Assembly (NCBI RefSeq): GCF_000230695.2
Contig: NC_020541.1
Coordinates: 248,001-312,000, forward strand
Reading direction: 5' to 3'
DNA: 64,000 nt
DNA from: Rhodanobacter denitrificans
GTDB lineage: Bacteria > Pseudomonadota > Gammaproteobacteria > Xanthomonadales > Rhodanobacteraceae
In this document: one piece after another, positions 17,844 through 26,593 of the stretch
How the letters are laid out: every line of letters starts with the position of its first letter
Numbering within the stretch: position 1 is the stretch's first letter
Translations under genes and position numbers: made by a program
Notes under the pieces: generated by a model
What the model was told of the DNA's origin: nothing
Database searches by the model: none
Seen by the model: only the letters and a program-made list of their open reading frames with translations

Positions 17844-18737
17844 ATGCGTATCGACATGTACCTCGTCTACCTGCTGCTGCGCCTGCTGGCGCTGCTGCCG
17901 CTGCGCACGCTGCATGGCCTGGGCGCAGCGCTGGGCCGGCTGCTGCTGTGGCGTGGCGGCCGCACGGTGCAAAACACCGCGGCAAACCTGGCGATCGCGC
18001 GCCCGCAGCTGGATGACAGGGCGCAGGTCGCGCTGTTGCGCGAGGTGATGGCCGAGAGCGGCAAGTCGGCCAGCGAGATCGTCAAGGTCTGGGGCGCCGG
18101 CGCCGAACGCGCGCTGGGGCTGGTACGCGAAGTGCGCGGCGAGGCGCTGCTGGATGCCGCGCTGGCCGCGGGCAAGGGCGTGATCATCGCCGCGCCACAC
18201 CTGGGCTGCTGGGAGCTGCTGAACTACTGGCTGTGCCGCAAGACGCCGATGGCGATCCTGTACCGGCCGCCGCGGATTGCCGCGATCGAGGGCCTGCTGC
18301 GCAAGGTGCGCGGTGCGCTGGCGCCAGAGCAGGTGCGTGCCGACGGTGCCGGCGTGCGCACGCTGTACAAGCGGCTGGCCGCCGGCGGCACGGTCGGCAT
18401 CCTGCCGGACCAGAAGCCGCGCGCGGGCGAAGGCCAGATCGCGCCGTTCTTCGGCCGCGACGCGCTGACCATGGTGCTGCTGCCGCGGCTGGCCGCGCGC
18501 ACCGGGGCGACCGTGCTGTTCGCATTCGCCGAACGGCTGCCGCGTGGCGCCGGCTACCGCATCCACCTGCTGCCGGCGCCGGCGGGGCTGACCGAGCCCA
18601 GTCTGGACACGGCTTGCGCGGCTCTCAACCGCGGTGTGCAGGCATGCGTGGAGCTGGCTTTCACGCAGTACCAGTGGCAATACAAACGCTATTCGGCGGA
18701 CGGCCTGGTCAGTCCGTACGACCGCCAGGACGGCTAG
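17844..18737 (+). CDS. LpxL/HtrB-family lysophospholipid/lipid A acyltransferase
   Basis: A 297-residue inner-membrane acyltransferase. One N-terminal membrane segment (LVYLLLRLLALLPLRTLHGL) precedes the catalytic domain. The H-x4-E active-site motif is in APHLGCWELLNYW, followed by YRPPR (acyl-acceptor motif) and LPDQKPRAGEG. This family transfers acyl chains from acyl-ACP to Kdo2-lipid IVA or related lipids. Which chain it adds cannot be told from sequence. It starts at ATG 17844; short overlap-free neighbours on the minus strand flank it. Confidence 0.88.
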   Translation: MRIDMYLVYLLLRLLALLPLRTLHGLGAALGRLLLWRGGRTVQNTAANLAIARPQLDDRAQVALLREVMAESGKSASEIVKVWGAGAERALGLVREVRGEALLDAALAAGKGVIIAAPHLGCWELLNYWLCRKTPMAILYRPPRIAAIEGLLRKVRGALAPEQVRADGAGVRTLYKRLAAGGTVGILPDQKPRAGEGQIAPFFGRDALTMVLLPRLAARTGATVLFAFAERLPRGAGYRIHLLPAPAGLTEPSLDTACAALNRGVQACVELAFTQYQWQYKRYSADGLVSPYDRQDG

Positions 18738-18789
18738 CCGCGTTCCGAAGGGCGGCAGCGTCGGGCCGCGGTGGAACGTGCCGCACCAC

Positions 18790-19536
18790 TCACACCGACA
18801 GGGTGCGTCCGCCGTCCACGCGGATGACCTGCCCGGTGACGTACGGCGCATCGCGCAACAGCCACAGCACGGCGCCGGCGACGTCCTCGGGCGTGCCGGC
18901 GCGCTGCAGCGGCGTGCGCGCCAGCATCGCCTGCTGGTCGGCGTACGGCTTGCCGTCGCTGGGCCACAGCACCGCGCCGGGCGCCACGCCGTTGACGCGT
19001 ATGTGCGGGGCCAGCTCCAGCGCCAGCGAGCGGGTCATCGCGGCCAGCGCGGCCTTCGCCATGCAGTACACGGTGTGCTGCGCCAGCGGCCGCTCGGCGT
19101 AGATGTCGACCAGGTTGACGATGCCGCCGCGCGCCTGGTGCAGCGCCGGGATCGCCGCCTGGCTGAGAAAGAATGGCGCCTGCGCGTTGGAGGCGAACAG
19201 CGTGTTCCACTGCGCCGGCGTCGCCGTGCCCAGCGGGGTGGGGAAGAACGCCGAGGCGTTGTTGACCAGCGCGTCGAGCCGGCCGTAGCGCGCCAGCAGT
19301 TGTTCGAGCAACGCCGGCAGGGCCGGCAAGTCGGCCAGCTCGGCCTGCAGCAGCAAGGTGCTGCCGCTACGCCGGCGTTCGAGTTCGTCGGCCAGCGCGC
19401 GGGCGTCGTCGCCGGAACAGCGGTAGTGCAGCGCCAGGTCGTACCCCGCCGCGTGCAGCGTGCGCGCCGTCACTGCACCGACGCGGCGGCTGGCGCCGGT
19501 GATCAGCGCGACGGGACGATCGTGGCGTGGCGGCAT
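18790..19536 (-). CDS. pteridine reductase-like SDR (FolM type)
   Basis: A 248-residue NADPH-dependent short-chain dehydrogenase. The N-terminal TGASRRVGAVTARTLH has the TGxxxRxG variant typical of pteridine reductases rather than TGxxxGxG. NNASAFFPT follows the NNAS motif, the catalytic pair is YCMAKAAL (Y-x3-K), and the C-terminus ends VTGQVIRVDGGRTLSV. Pteridine reductases reduce dihydrobiopterin/dihydrofolate in the cytosol. The start at ATG 19536 (MPPRHDRPVALITG) suits the fold; an 8-residue longer start at 19560 is possible. Confidence 0.8.
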   Translation of the reverse strand: MPPRHDRPVALITGASRRVGAVTARTLHAAGYDLALHYRCSGDDARALADELERRRSGSTLLLQAELADLPALPALLEQLLARYGRLDALVNNASAFFPTPLGTATPAQWNTLFASNAQAPFFLSQAAIPALHQARGGIVNLVDIYAERPLAQHTVYCMAKAALAAMTRSLALELAPHIRVNGVAPGAVLWPSDGKPYADQQAMLARTPLQRAGTPEDVAGAVLWLLRDAPYVTGQVIRVDGGRTLSV

Positions 19537-19606
19537 CGGGCGGCTCCGGCGATTGCACAAGTCCCAGCTTGCCGCAAAGCCGGCAGCGCGTCATCCGCGA
19601 CGGTGC

Positions 19607-20254
19607 TCAGCTGTCATCCTCGAGGGCGATCTCGCCTTCGAACAACGCGATCGCGGTGGCGGCGACCTGCCCGGTGTCGTAGTACGCATACGCACCGACG
19701 CCGAGCGCGCCGACCACCGGCAACCAGCGCGAGACGCCCTTGCCGAGCGTGCGCCGCGTCAGCTTGATGCCGATCTGCTTCGCCACGCGCTCGACCACCG
19801 CGTAGGACATGCGCCGGAACACCAGCCGGTCGCCCATGCGCACCACCAGGTCGCGGAACGCCTGCGCTGCGGTGTGGCGGAACAGGCACCACAGCATCTG
19901 CTCGCGGCCCAGCGTGGCGTGGTGGCCATAGGCGGCGGCAATGTCGCTGACCATCTGCGCCTGGAGCTTCCAGATCGCGATCAGCTCCGGCAGCAGGGTC
20001 AGCCAGCCCAGCGGCCCCGGCGGCAAGGCCAGCGAGCCGGCGGCGAGTGCGGCGCGCCGGGCCGCGTGGTTGGCCAGGCGGCGTGCCTCGCCGGCGGGAT
20101 CCTGGCTGTTGCCGACCCTGCTGTCGGGCACCTGGCTCACGAAATCCAGGATCGCCTCGGCGATCCGGCCGTGCTCAGCCGGCGCAATGACGGCGGGTAC
20201 CTGCTGGCTGCGCTGGGGCATGCGTGGTTCCGGGGGAGTCGCTGTTGGCGGCAT
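19607..20254 (-). CDS. EcsC family protein
   Basis: A 215-residue protein of the EcsC family, whose role is poorly defined. Recognisable parts are GPLGWLTLLPELIAIWKLQA and MVSDIAAAYGHHATLGREQML, then RWLPVVGALGVGAYAYYDT, giving two amphipathic/hydrophobic stretches that suggest membrane association. The C-terminus is acidic (GEIALEDDS). It starts at ATG 20254; an internal ATG at 20221 is an alternative. It is divergent from the TonB receptor, so the Zur-like palindrome at 20347-20372 could also act on it. Confidence 0.75.
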   Translation of the reverse strand: MPPTATPPEPRMPQRSQQVPAVIAPAEHGRIAEAILDFVSQVPDSRVGNSQDPAGEARRLANHAARRAALAAGSLALPPGPLGWLTLLPELIAIWKLQAQMVSDIAAAYGHHATLGREQMLWCLFRHTAAQAFRDLVVRMGDRLVFRRMSYAVVERVAKQIGIKLTRRTLGKGVSRWLPVVGALGVGAYAYYDTGQVAATAIALFEGEIALEDDS

Positions 20255-20346
20255 GTGCCCTTGCCAGTCTAGGGGTGTCGCATGAAGCAGGGATCAACCG
20301 ATTCGCCGGCAGGCGTGACTTGTGGCGCAGGCGGGGCGGGAAATTA

Positions 20347-20372
20347 TTCAGTAATGTTATAACATTACCGAA
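20347..20372. promoter_or_regulatory. Zur-like operator palindrome upstream of TonB receptor
   Basis: A 26-bp palindrome with one mismatched pair; the central 18 bp GTAATGTTATAACATTAC (20351-20368) is a perfect inverted repeat. The core ATGTTATAACAT matches the Zur-box consensus described for alphaproteobacteria (GATATGTTATAACATATC) and, in its half-sites, the gammaproteobacterial one. It ends 33 bp before the TonB receptor ATG, the right place for a repressor covering the promoter. The region is strikingly AT-rich compared with its GC-rich surroundings. Confidence 0.7.
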
Positions 20373-20405
20373 TAAACCAATCGTCTACCTCTGCCGGAAC
20401 TGCCG

Positions 20406-22592
20406 ATGAAGCCTTCCCTGCTCGCCGCGAGCCTCGCCATCGCCCTGGGCACGAGCGCCGTCCATGCCACCGACGTGCCGCCGCCAACCAGTGCCGCCAC
20501 CCCCGTCGCCGCCGCGAACGCAGACGACCCGACCGACGGCGGCAACCGCAACAGGCAGCCGGTCAAGGTGCAGGACCTGGGCGCGGTCTCGGTCTCGGCC
20601 GCGCTGGACCAGGCGCGCAATGGGCTGTCGCCGGATACCGGCTCCAGCCAGTACGTGATCGACCAAAAGGCGATCGCGCAGTTGCCGCTGGGCGCCTCCA
20701 CGCCGGTGAACCAGGTGCTGCTGCAGGCGCCGGGCGTGGTGCAGGATTCCTACGGCGGCGTGCACGTGCGCGGCGACCACGCCAACCTGCAGTACCGCAT
20801 CAACGGCGTGATCATCCCCGAGTCGATCGGCGGCTTCGGCCAGAGCCTCGACGCGCGCACCATCCGCACCGTCAAGCTGCTCGACGGCGCGCTGCCGGCG
20901 CAGTACGGCCTGCGCACTGCGGCCGTGGTCGACATCACCACCAGGAGCGGCAGCGAGCTGGGCAACGGCGGCAGCGTGGGCATCACCGGCGGCAGCAACG
21001 GCACGCTCAACCCGAACGCATCGGTGTGGGGCAGCAACGAGCGCTGGAGCTGGTTCCTCACCGGCAACTACCTGGAGAACGACGCCGGCATCGAGAACCC
21101 CACGCCGGGCAAAAAGCCGATCCACGACCATACCAACCAGGCCAAGGGCTTCGGCGACATCAGCTACCTGATCGACAACGACACCCGTCTGAGCTTCCTG
21201 TTCGGGGTGGCCAACAACCGCTTCCAGATCCCCAACCAGCCGGGGCTGCAGCCGCAGTTCGGCTACCTCGGCCAGGTGGGCTTCGACTCCGCCGATCTCG
21301 ATGGGCGCCAGCGCGAGAACACCCGCTTCGGCGTGCTGGCGCTGCAGGGCAAGCTGGGCGCGACCGACTACCAGGTGTCGGTGGGCCAGCGCTACAGCAG
21401 TCTCGCCTACAGCCCGGACCGGATCGGCGAGCTGATGTTCAACGGCGTCGCCTCCGCCGTCAGCCGCAGCAACCGCGCCAGCACCCTGCAGGCCGATTTC
21501 GCCACGCCGCTGGGCGACCGCCATACCCTGCGCTACGGCATCTACGGCAGCTTCGAGCGCGCCATCAGCGGCAACAATGCCTGGGTGTTCCCCGCCGACG
21601 CCGGCGGCAACCAGACCAGCACCACGCCGATCAACATTCTCGACGGCAGCCGCCTCGTGGCGAAGACCTGGTCGGCCTACGTGCAGGACGAATGGAGCAT
21701 CGGCGACGACTGGACGCTGAACTACGGCCTGCGCGGCGACCGTTACCAGCTGGTGCGCAGCGAGAGCCAGCTGAGCCCGCGCCTGGGCCTGGTCTGGCAG
21801 GCCACCGGCAGCACCACCGTGCACGCCGGCTACTCGCGCTACTTCACTCCGCCGGCCACCGAGATGATCGCCAGCTCGAACATCGCCAAGTTCGACGGCA
21901 CCACCAATGCCGTGTCGGACATGGGCAACAACACGCCGCTGGCCGAGCGCTCGGATTATTTCGACGCCGGCATCTCGCAGAACATCGGTTCGGCCTGGAC
22001 CGTCGGCGTGGACGCCTATTACCGCAAGGTGCGGCGCCTGCAGGACGAAGGCCAGTTCGGCTCCGCGCTGGTCTACTCCACCTTCAACTACGAAGCGGGC
22101 CGGGTGAAGGGCGTGGAGTTCACCGCCAACTACGAGCAGGGGCCGCTGTCCGCCTGGTTCAACGCATCGCTCGGCAAGGCCATCGGCAAGCGCATCGTCA
22201 CCAGCCAGTACAACTTCGCGCCGGACGACCTGGCCTGGGTCAACAACCACTGGATCTTCCTCGACCACGATCAGAAGCTCACTTCGTCCGGCGGAATCCA
22301 TTACGCGTTGAACGACAGCACCGGGGTCGGCGCCGACTATCTGTTCGGCAGCGGTCTGCGCAAGGACGGCGACGTGCCGAACGGCGCCTCGCTGCCGGCG
22401 TACTTCCAGTTGAACCTCAACCTGTCGCACGACTTCGCCTTCGACCGCTTCGGCAAGCTGCACACCCAGCTGGCCGTGCTCAACGTGCTGGACCGCACCT
22501 ACGAGCTGCGCGACGGCAGCGGCATCGGCGTCGGCGCGCCGCAGTTCGGCCCGCGCCGCGGCGTGTACCTGAGCCTGCAGAAGGATTTCTGA
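20406..22592 (+). CDS. TonB-dependent receptor, candidate Zur-regulated zinc receptor
   Basis: A 728-residue outer-membrane receptor. Signal peptide: MKPSLLAASLAIALGTSAVHA. The plug domain covers about residues 60-190 (SQYVIDQKAIAQLPLGAS, VHVRGDHANLQYRINGVIIP, VVDITTRSG) and is followed by a 22-strand-type barrel ending GPRRGVYLSLQKDF with the terminal Phe. An extracellular-loop-like segment (GKKPIHDHTNQ, about residue 236) contains clustered histidines. It imports a ligand using TonB-ExbBD energy. The Zur-like operator just upstream suggests zinc or a zinc complex (ZnuD-like role), an inference from regulation. Monocistronic; the next gene starts after 142 bp. Confidence 0.85.
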   Translation: MKPSLLAASLAIALGTSAVHATDVPPPTSAATPVAAANADDPTDGGNRNRQPVKVQDLGAVSVSAALDQARNGLSPDTGSSQYVIDQKAIAQLPLGASTPVNQVLLQAPGVVQDSYGGVHVRGDHANLQYRINGVIIPESIGGFGQSLDARTIRTVKLLDGALPAQYGLRTAAVVDITTRSGSELGNGGSVGITGGSNGTLNPNASVWGSNERWSWFLTGNYLENDAGIENPTPGKKPIHDHTNQAKGFGDISYLIDNDTRLSFLFGVANNRFQIPNQPGLQPQFGYLGQVGFDSADLDGRQRENTRFGVLALQGKLGATDYQVSVGQRYSSLAYSPDRIGELMFNGVASAVSRSNRASTLQADFATPLGDRHTLRYGIYGSFERAISGNNAWVFPADAGGNQTSTTPINILDGSRLVAKTWSAYVQDEWSIGDDWTLNYGLRGDRYQLVRSESQLSPRLGLVWQATGSTTVHAGYSRYFTPPATEMIASSNIAKFDGTTNAVSDMGNNTPLAERSDYFDAGISQNIGSAWTVGVDAYYRKVRRLQDEGQFGSALVYSTFNYEAGRVKGVEFTANYEQGPLSAWFNASLGKAIGKRIVTSQYNFAPDDLAWVNNHWIFLDHDQKLTSSGGIHYALNDSTGVGADYLFGSGLRKDGDVPNGASLPAYFQLNLNLSHDFAFDRFGKLHTQLAVLNVLDRTYELRDGSGIGVGAPQFGPRRGVYLSLQKDF

Positions 22593-22734
22593 AGGACGGG
22601 AATGGGGAATGGAACCGGCAAGAGCGGCGAGTTGCGTCCATGCATCCCGGGCGTTAGATCCCGCTCCTGCAGGTGGAGACGAGGGCTGCGGTCCATCCGT
22701 TATGCTTGCCGCGTTTTCATGACCGGCAACCGCC

Positions 22735-23928
22735 ATGCCCTCCCGCCTGCCCGAACCGAGCGCCGACGAACGCGCCCATGCCGACCGTCTGCTGCAGCTG
22801 CTGCGCGAACAGATCGCCTCGCACGGGCCGATGCCGTTCTCGCAGTACATGGAGCGCTGCCTGTACGCGCCGGGGCTGGGCTACTACAGCGCCGGGCGCA
22901 CCAAGTTCGGCGCTGCCGGCGACTTCGTCACCGCGCCGGAGCTGGGTGACCTGTTCGCCGGCTGCGTGGTGAATGCGGTGCAGCCGGTGCTGGCGATGCT
23001 CGGCGACGAGGCGGATTTCCTCGAACTGGGCGGCGGCAGCGGCGCGTTCGCCGAGGCGGCGCTGAAGGCGCTGGCGGCCGGCGGCACGCTGCCGCGGCAA
23101 TACCTGATCCTGGAGCCCAGCGCCGACTTGCGCGAACGCCAGCGCGAGCGGCTTGCCGCGAACCTGCCGGCCGATCTGCATGCCCGCGTGCAATGGCTGG
23201 ATCGCCCGCCCGAGCAGGACTGGCGTGGCGTGCTGTTCGCCAACGAAGTGATCGACGCGCTGCCGGCCACCCGCTTCGCGATACGCCAGGGCGAGGTCTA
23301 CGAGGAATACGTGGCGCTCGACGGCGAAGGCCGGCTGATCCGCGTCGACCGCCCGGCCGACGCGCTGGTGACCGGTGCGGTGCGCCACGTCGAGCGCGAC
23401 CTCGGCATCGAGTTCGCCAATGGCTACCGCTCGGAGATCCTGCCGCAGCTGCCGTACTGGATCCAGGCGGTGGCTGGTGCGCTCACCGCCGGGCTGATGC
23501 TGTTCATCGACTACGGCTACGTGCGCCGCGAGTACTACCTGCCCGAGCGTGACGACGGTACGCTGATGGCGCATTACCGCCACCATGCGCACGCCGATCC
23601 GCTGTACCTGCCGGGGCTGAACGACCTCACCGCCTCGGTCGATTTCACCGCGCTGGCCGAGGCCGGCAACAGCGCCGGCTTCGGCGTCGTGGGCTACCTG
23701 CCGCAGGCGCAGCTCCTGATCGGTGCCGGCTTGCAGGACGTGTTCGAGCGCGAGCACGCGGCGATCGCCGACGAGCACGGCCGCTACCGGCTGGCGCAGC
23801 AGGCGAAGCGGCTGATGCTGCCCGAGCAGATGGGCGAGCGCTTCCAGGCCATGCTGCTGGCGCGTGGCCTCGATGCCCTGCCGCTGCCGGCCGAACTGCT
23901 CGCCGCCGACCAGGGTGGGCGGCTCTGA
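22735..23928 (+). CDS. MidA/NDUFAF7-like SAM-dependent methyltransferase (COG1565)
   Basis: A 397-residue cytosolic protein of the DUF185/COG1565 family. Landmarks: MPFSQYMERCLYAPGLGYYS near residue 35, DFVTAPELGDLFAG, the SAM motif FLELGGGSGAFAEAAL, NEVIDALPATRF and a late LFIDYGYVRREYY. The mitochondrial homologue (NDUFAF7) dimethylates an arginine of a complex I subunit; the bacterial substrate is unproven. It is followed 8 bp later by a VanZ-like gene, so the two are probably co-transcribed. Confidence 0.85.
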   Translation: MPSRLPEPSADERAHADRLLQLLREQIASHGPMPFSQYMERCLYAPGLGYYSAGRTKFGAAGDFVTAPELGDLFAGCVVNAVQPVLAMLGDEADFLELGGGSGAFAEAALKALAAGGTLPRQYLILEPSADLRERQRERLAANLPADLHARVQWLDRPPEQDWRGVLFANEVIDALPATRFAIRQGEVYEEYVALDGEGRLIRVDRPADALVTGAVRHVERDLGIEFANGYRSEILPQLPYWIQAVAGALTAGLMLFIDYGYVRREYYLPERDDGTLMAHYRHHAHADPLYLPGLNDLTASVDFTALAEAGNSAGFGVVGYLPQAQLLIGAGLQDVFEREHAAIADEHGRYRLAQQAKRLMLPEQMGERFQAMLLARGLDALPLPAELLAADQGGRL

Positions 23929-23936
23929 CCGGCGCC

Positions 23937-24347
23937 ATGGACGTCCAGACGTCCGCACGGCTGCGCTGGCATCGCGCCTGGGTCGCGCTGGGCGGCGCGA
24001 TCATGCTGTGGACGCTGTGGATGGCGCTGACGCCGGATCCGGACATCACGCTGGCGTTTCCGTACGGCGACAAGCTGCTGCACGCCACCACCTTCACCTG
24101 CCTGATGGGCTGGTGGGGCAATGTCTACCGCGCGCGTCGCCCGCGCGGCTGGGCCACGCTGGGCTGCCTGGCGTTTGGCGTCTTCATCGAGTTCGCGCAG
24201 TGGCTGGACCCGCCGCGCGACGCCGATGCGCTGGACGTGCTCGCCGATGGCGCCGGCATCGTCATCGCGCTGCTGCTGCTGCGCACACCGCTCGCCAACG
24301 TGCTGGCGAGCGTGGAAGCGTGGTCAGTGCGCCGGCGCGGGGGCTGA
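23937..24347 (+). CDS. VanZ-like membrane protein
   Basis: A 136-residue inner-membrane protein with about four transmembrane helices: one after the N-terminus (VALGGAIMLWTLWMAL), DKLLHATTFTCLMGWWG (the DKxxHxxxF motif of VanZ-like proteins), LGCLAFGVFIEFAQWL (with the E-x-x-Q signature) and a last helix DGAGIVIALLLLR. Function is not established; VanZ gives low-level teicoplanin resistance in enterococci. It starts 8 bp after the methyltransferase stop and its 3' end overlaps the convergent sulfatase gene by 24 nt. Confidence 0.8.
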   Translation: MDVQTSARLRWHRAWVALGGAIMLWTLWMALTPDPDITLAFPYGDKLLHATTFTCLMGWWGNVYRARRPRGWATLGCLAFGVFIEFAQWLDPPRDADALDVLADGAGIVIALLLLRTPLANVLASVEAWSVRRRGG

Positions 24348-26534
24348 GCCGGGCGCTGCCGGCGCCACCGTCGAGCCGGCGGACGCAGGCACCGAACCGG
24401 GCGCTGCCGGCAGCGGTTCCACCGGCGTCGCATCGGTTGGCCGGCGCAGCAGCTGGCCGCGCTTGAACAGCTCGCTGGCGACCTGGTAGTAGGCGATCGT
24501 CTGTGCGATCTGCTCCTCGTTCTGCGGCACCAGCGGCACGGCGTCGCCGCTGGCATAGTCCGGCTTCATCTGCTCCAGCTTGCGCCCGGGTTCCAGCACG
24601 GTGAGCACGTCCTCGTGCAGGTAGCCGAGCTTCTCGTAGGTGGCCGGAAACGCGCGTTCACGGCCGGGTTCCAGCTGGAACAGGTCGTAGCCGAAGAAGC
24701 GCGAGCGGTAGCTGAAGTTGAGCAGGCCGAGCAGGGTCGGCGCGATGTCGACCTGGCCCATCAGGCGGTCCACCCGCCGCGGCTGGATGTGCTTCGGCGC
24801 GTAGATCCACAGCGGCACGTGGTAGCGGTTCACCGGCACGCTGGTCTTGCCTGCGCTGGAGGCGCAGTGGTCGGCGGTGATCACGAACACGGTATCGTCG
24901 AAGTACGGCTTCGCGCGCGCGCGCCGAATGAAGTCGCCGATCGCCCAGTCGGTATAGGCCACCGCGCCCTGGCGGGTGCCGTTGGCCTGCTTCACGCGGC
25001 CTTCCGGGAAGGTGAACGGCCGGTGGTTGGAGGTGGTCATGATGTGCAGGAAGAACGGCTTGCCGGAGGCCGCGATCTGGTCCATCTGGCCCATCGCCAG
25101 CGTGTACAGGTCCTCGTCGGCGACGCCCCATACGTTCTCGCGGTGGATCGTGGCGGTCTTCGGGATGTCGCGCCGGTCGACCGCGCGATAGCCGTTGTGG
25201 CTGAAGAAATAGTTCATGTTGTCGAACTCGCCGTAGCCGCCGTAGACGAAGTCCGACTGGTAGCCGCGGTCGTTGAACACGCTGGCCAGCGAGAACAGGT
25301 TCTCGTTGCCGCGCTCCTTCAGCAGCGAATCGCCGGGCGTGGGCGGCACCGACAGCGCCAGTGCTTCCAGCCCGCGCACGGTGCGCGTGCCGTTCGCGTA
25401 GAGATTGTCGAAGAACAGGCTTTGCCCGGCCAGCGCATCCAGGTACGGCGTGATCTTTTCCTGGTTGCCGAACGTGCCCAGATAGTCGCCAGACAGGCTC
25501 TCCACGCTGATCAGCACCACGTTGAGGCGCTTCTCCGGGCCGGCGTGGCGGATCGCGCGGGTGAGGTCGCGCGGGTCGTCGCTGACGTAGCTCGCCTCGG
25601 GCGTCTTCAGCATCTCGCGCACGCGGCGGAACGCCTCGTCGTCCGGCAGCGTGCGGTAGAACTTCGCGTAGTCGAGGTGGCTGCTGCGGAACGCATTGAA
25701 GAACTGGTAGATGCCGTTGCCGGCCAGCTCGTTGACGTAGTTGTTGCCGGTGCGGTCCTTCATGCCGCCGTTCACCGCGGCGACCGAAACCACCGTCAAC
25801 ACCAGCCACAGCAGCGCCACCTTGCCGCGCTGCCAGAAGCGGCTGCCGTCGTCGCGCACGCGCAGGGCGCGCCGGCCGAGCGCGAACAACACCAGCGCCA
25901 GCGCCGCCAGCAGCGTCAGCCAGCGGCCGATCGGATAGGACTCGCGGATGTTGCCGATCACCTCGGTGGTGTAGACGAGGTAGTCCACCGCGATGAAGTT
26001 GAAGCGCACGCTGAACTCGTTCCAGAACACCAGCTCGGACGCCGCCACGAACAGCAGTCCGTACAGCAGCAGCAGGGCGAAGCCGTACAGCACCCACTGG
26101 CCGGCGCGCGAGGTGTAGGTGAACGCGGTCAACGGCAGCACGAACAGGAACGGCAGCAGCGCCGGCCAGGTGGTCTTGAGCGTGGCGTGGTACATCAGGT
26201 GCAGCACGCCCAGGCAGATCGCGCAGGCCAGCACCAGGCCGGCGGCGGACAACAGCCAGCGCCACAGTCCCGGCATGCGCCCGGAGCGCGTCGGCACGAT
26301 CCACAGCAACAGCACCAGCGGCCACGCCACGTAGATGCAGGTGACCAGGTCGTAGCCCAGCCCCACGCCGAACGCGTACAGCAGGTTCAGCGCCGTGTGC
26401 GGCACCTCGCTGCCGGACATCACCAGCAGCACCACGCGGGTGGCGAACGAGATCGCCAGGTAGGTGATCGCCAGCCACCACAGCGGGCGGAAACGCTGAC
26501 GCAAGGGAGAGGTCGGGGTGAACGCACTCGACAC
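24324..26534 (-). CDS. LTA synthase family sulfatase/phosphoglycerol transferase-like membrane protein
   Basis: A 736-residue protein with five N-terminal transmembrane helices (residues about 15-230) and a large periplasmic sulfatase-fold domain. The catalytic Thr lies in YANGTRTVRGLEALALS, with metal-binding residues in LISVESLSGDYLG and FVITADHCASS. Gram-negative relatives transfer phosphoglycerol or phosphoethanolamine groups to periplasmic glycans or lipids. GTG 26534 is preferred over the frame's TTG at 26540, because the GGAG motif directly abuts that TTG but sits 6 nt before the GTG. A Pro/Ala/Ser-rich tail ends the protein. Convergent with VanZ. Confidence 0.82.
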   Translation of the reverse strand: MSSAFTPTSPLRQRFRPLWWLAITYLAISFATRVVLLVMSGSEVPHTALNLLYAFGVGLGYDLVTCIYVAWPLVLLLWIVPTRSGRMPGLWRWLLSAAGLVLACAICLGVLHLMYHATLKTTWPALLPFLFVLPLTAFTYTSRAGQWVLYGFALLLLYGLLFVAASELVFWNEFSVRFNFIAVDYLVYTTEVIGNIRESYPIGRWLTLLAALALVLFALGRRALRVRDDGSRFWQRGKVALLWLVLTVVSVAAVNGGMKDRTGNNYVNELAGNGIYQFFNAFRSSHLDYAKFYRTLPDDEAFRRVREMLKTPEASYVSDDPRDLTRAIRHAGPEKRLNVVLISVESLSGDYLGTFGNQEKITPYLDALAGQSLFFDNLYANGTRTVRGLEALALSVPPTPGDSLLKERGNENLFSLASVFNDRGYQSDFVYGGYGEFDNMNYFFSHNGYRAVDRRDIPKTATIHRENVWGVADEDLYTLAMGQMDQIAASGKPFFLHIMTTSNHRPFTFPEGRVKQANGTRQGAVAYTDWAIGDFIRRARAKPYFDDTVFVITADHCASSAGKTSVPVNRYHVPLWIYAPKHIQPRRVDRLMGQVDIAPTLLGLLNFSYRSRFFGYDLFQLEPGRERAFPATYEKLGYLHEDVLTVLEPGRKLEQMKPDYASGDAVPLVPQNEEQIAQTIAYYQVASELFKRGQLLRRPTDATPVEPLPAAPGSVPASAGSTVAPAAPGSAPAPAH

Positions 26535-26593
26535 GGGCAACTCCAGCAGGAAGGGATCGACGGGTGCCCGCAGCGGGCGTCGTCATCCGGGCT

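Noticed and set aside
20385..22850. 821-residue minus-strand ORF opposite the TonB receptor
   Set aside because: Antisense shadow; the plus frame has a full signal-plug-barrel architecture.
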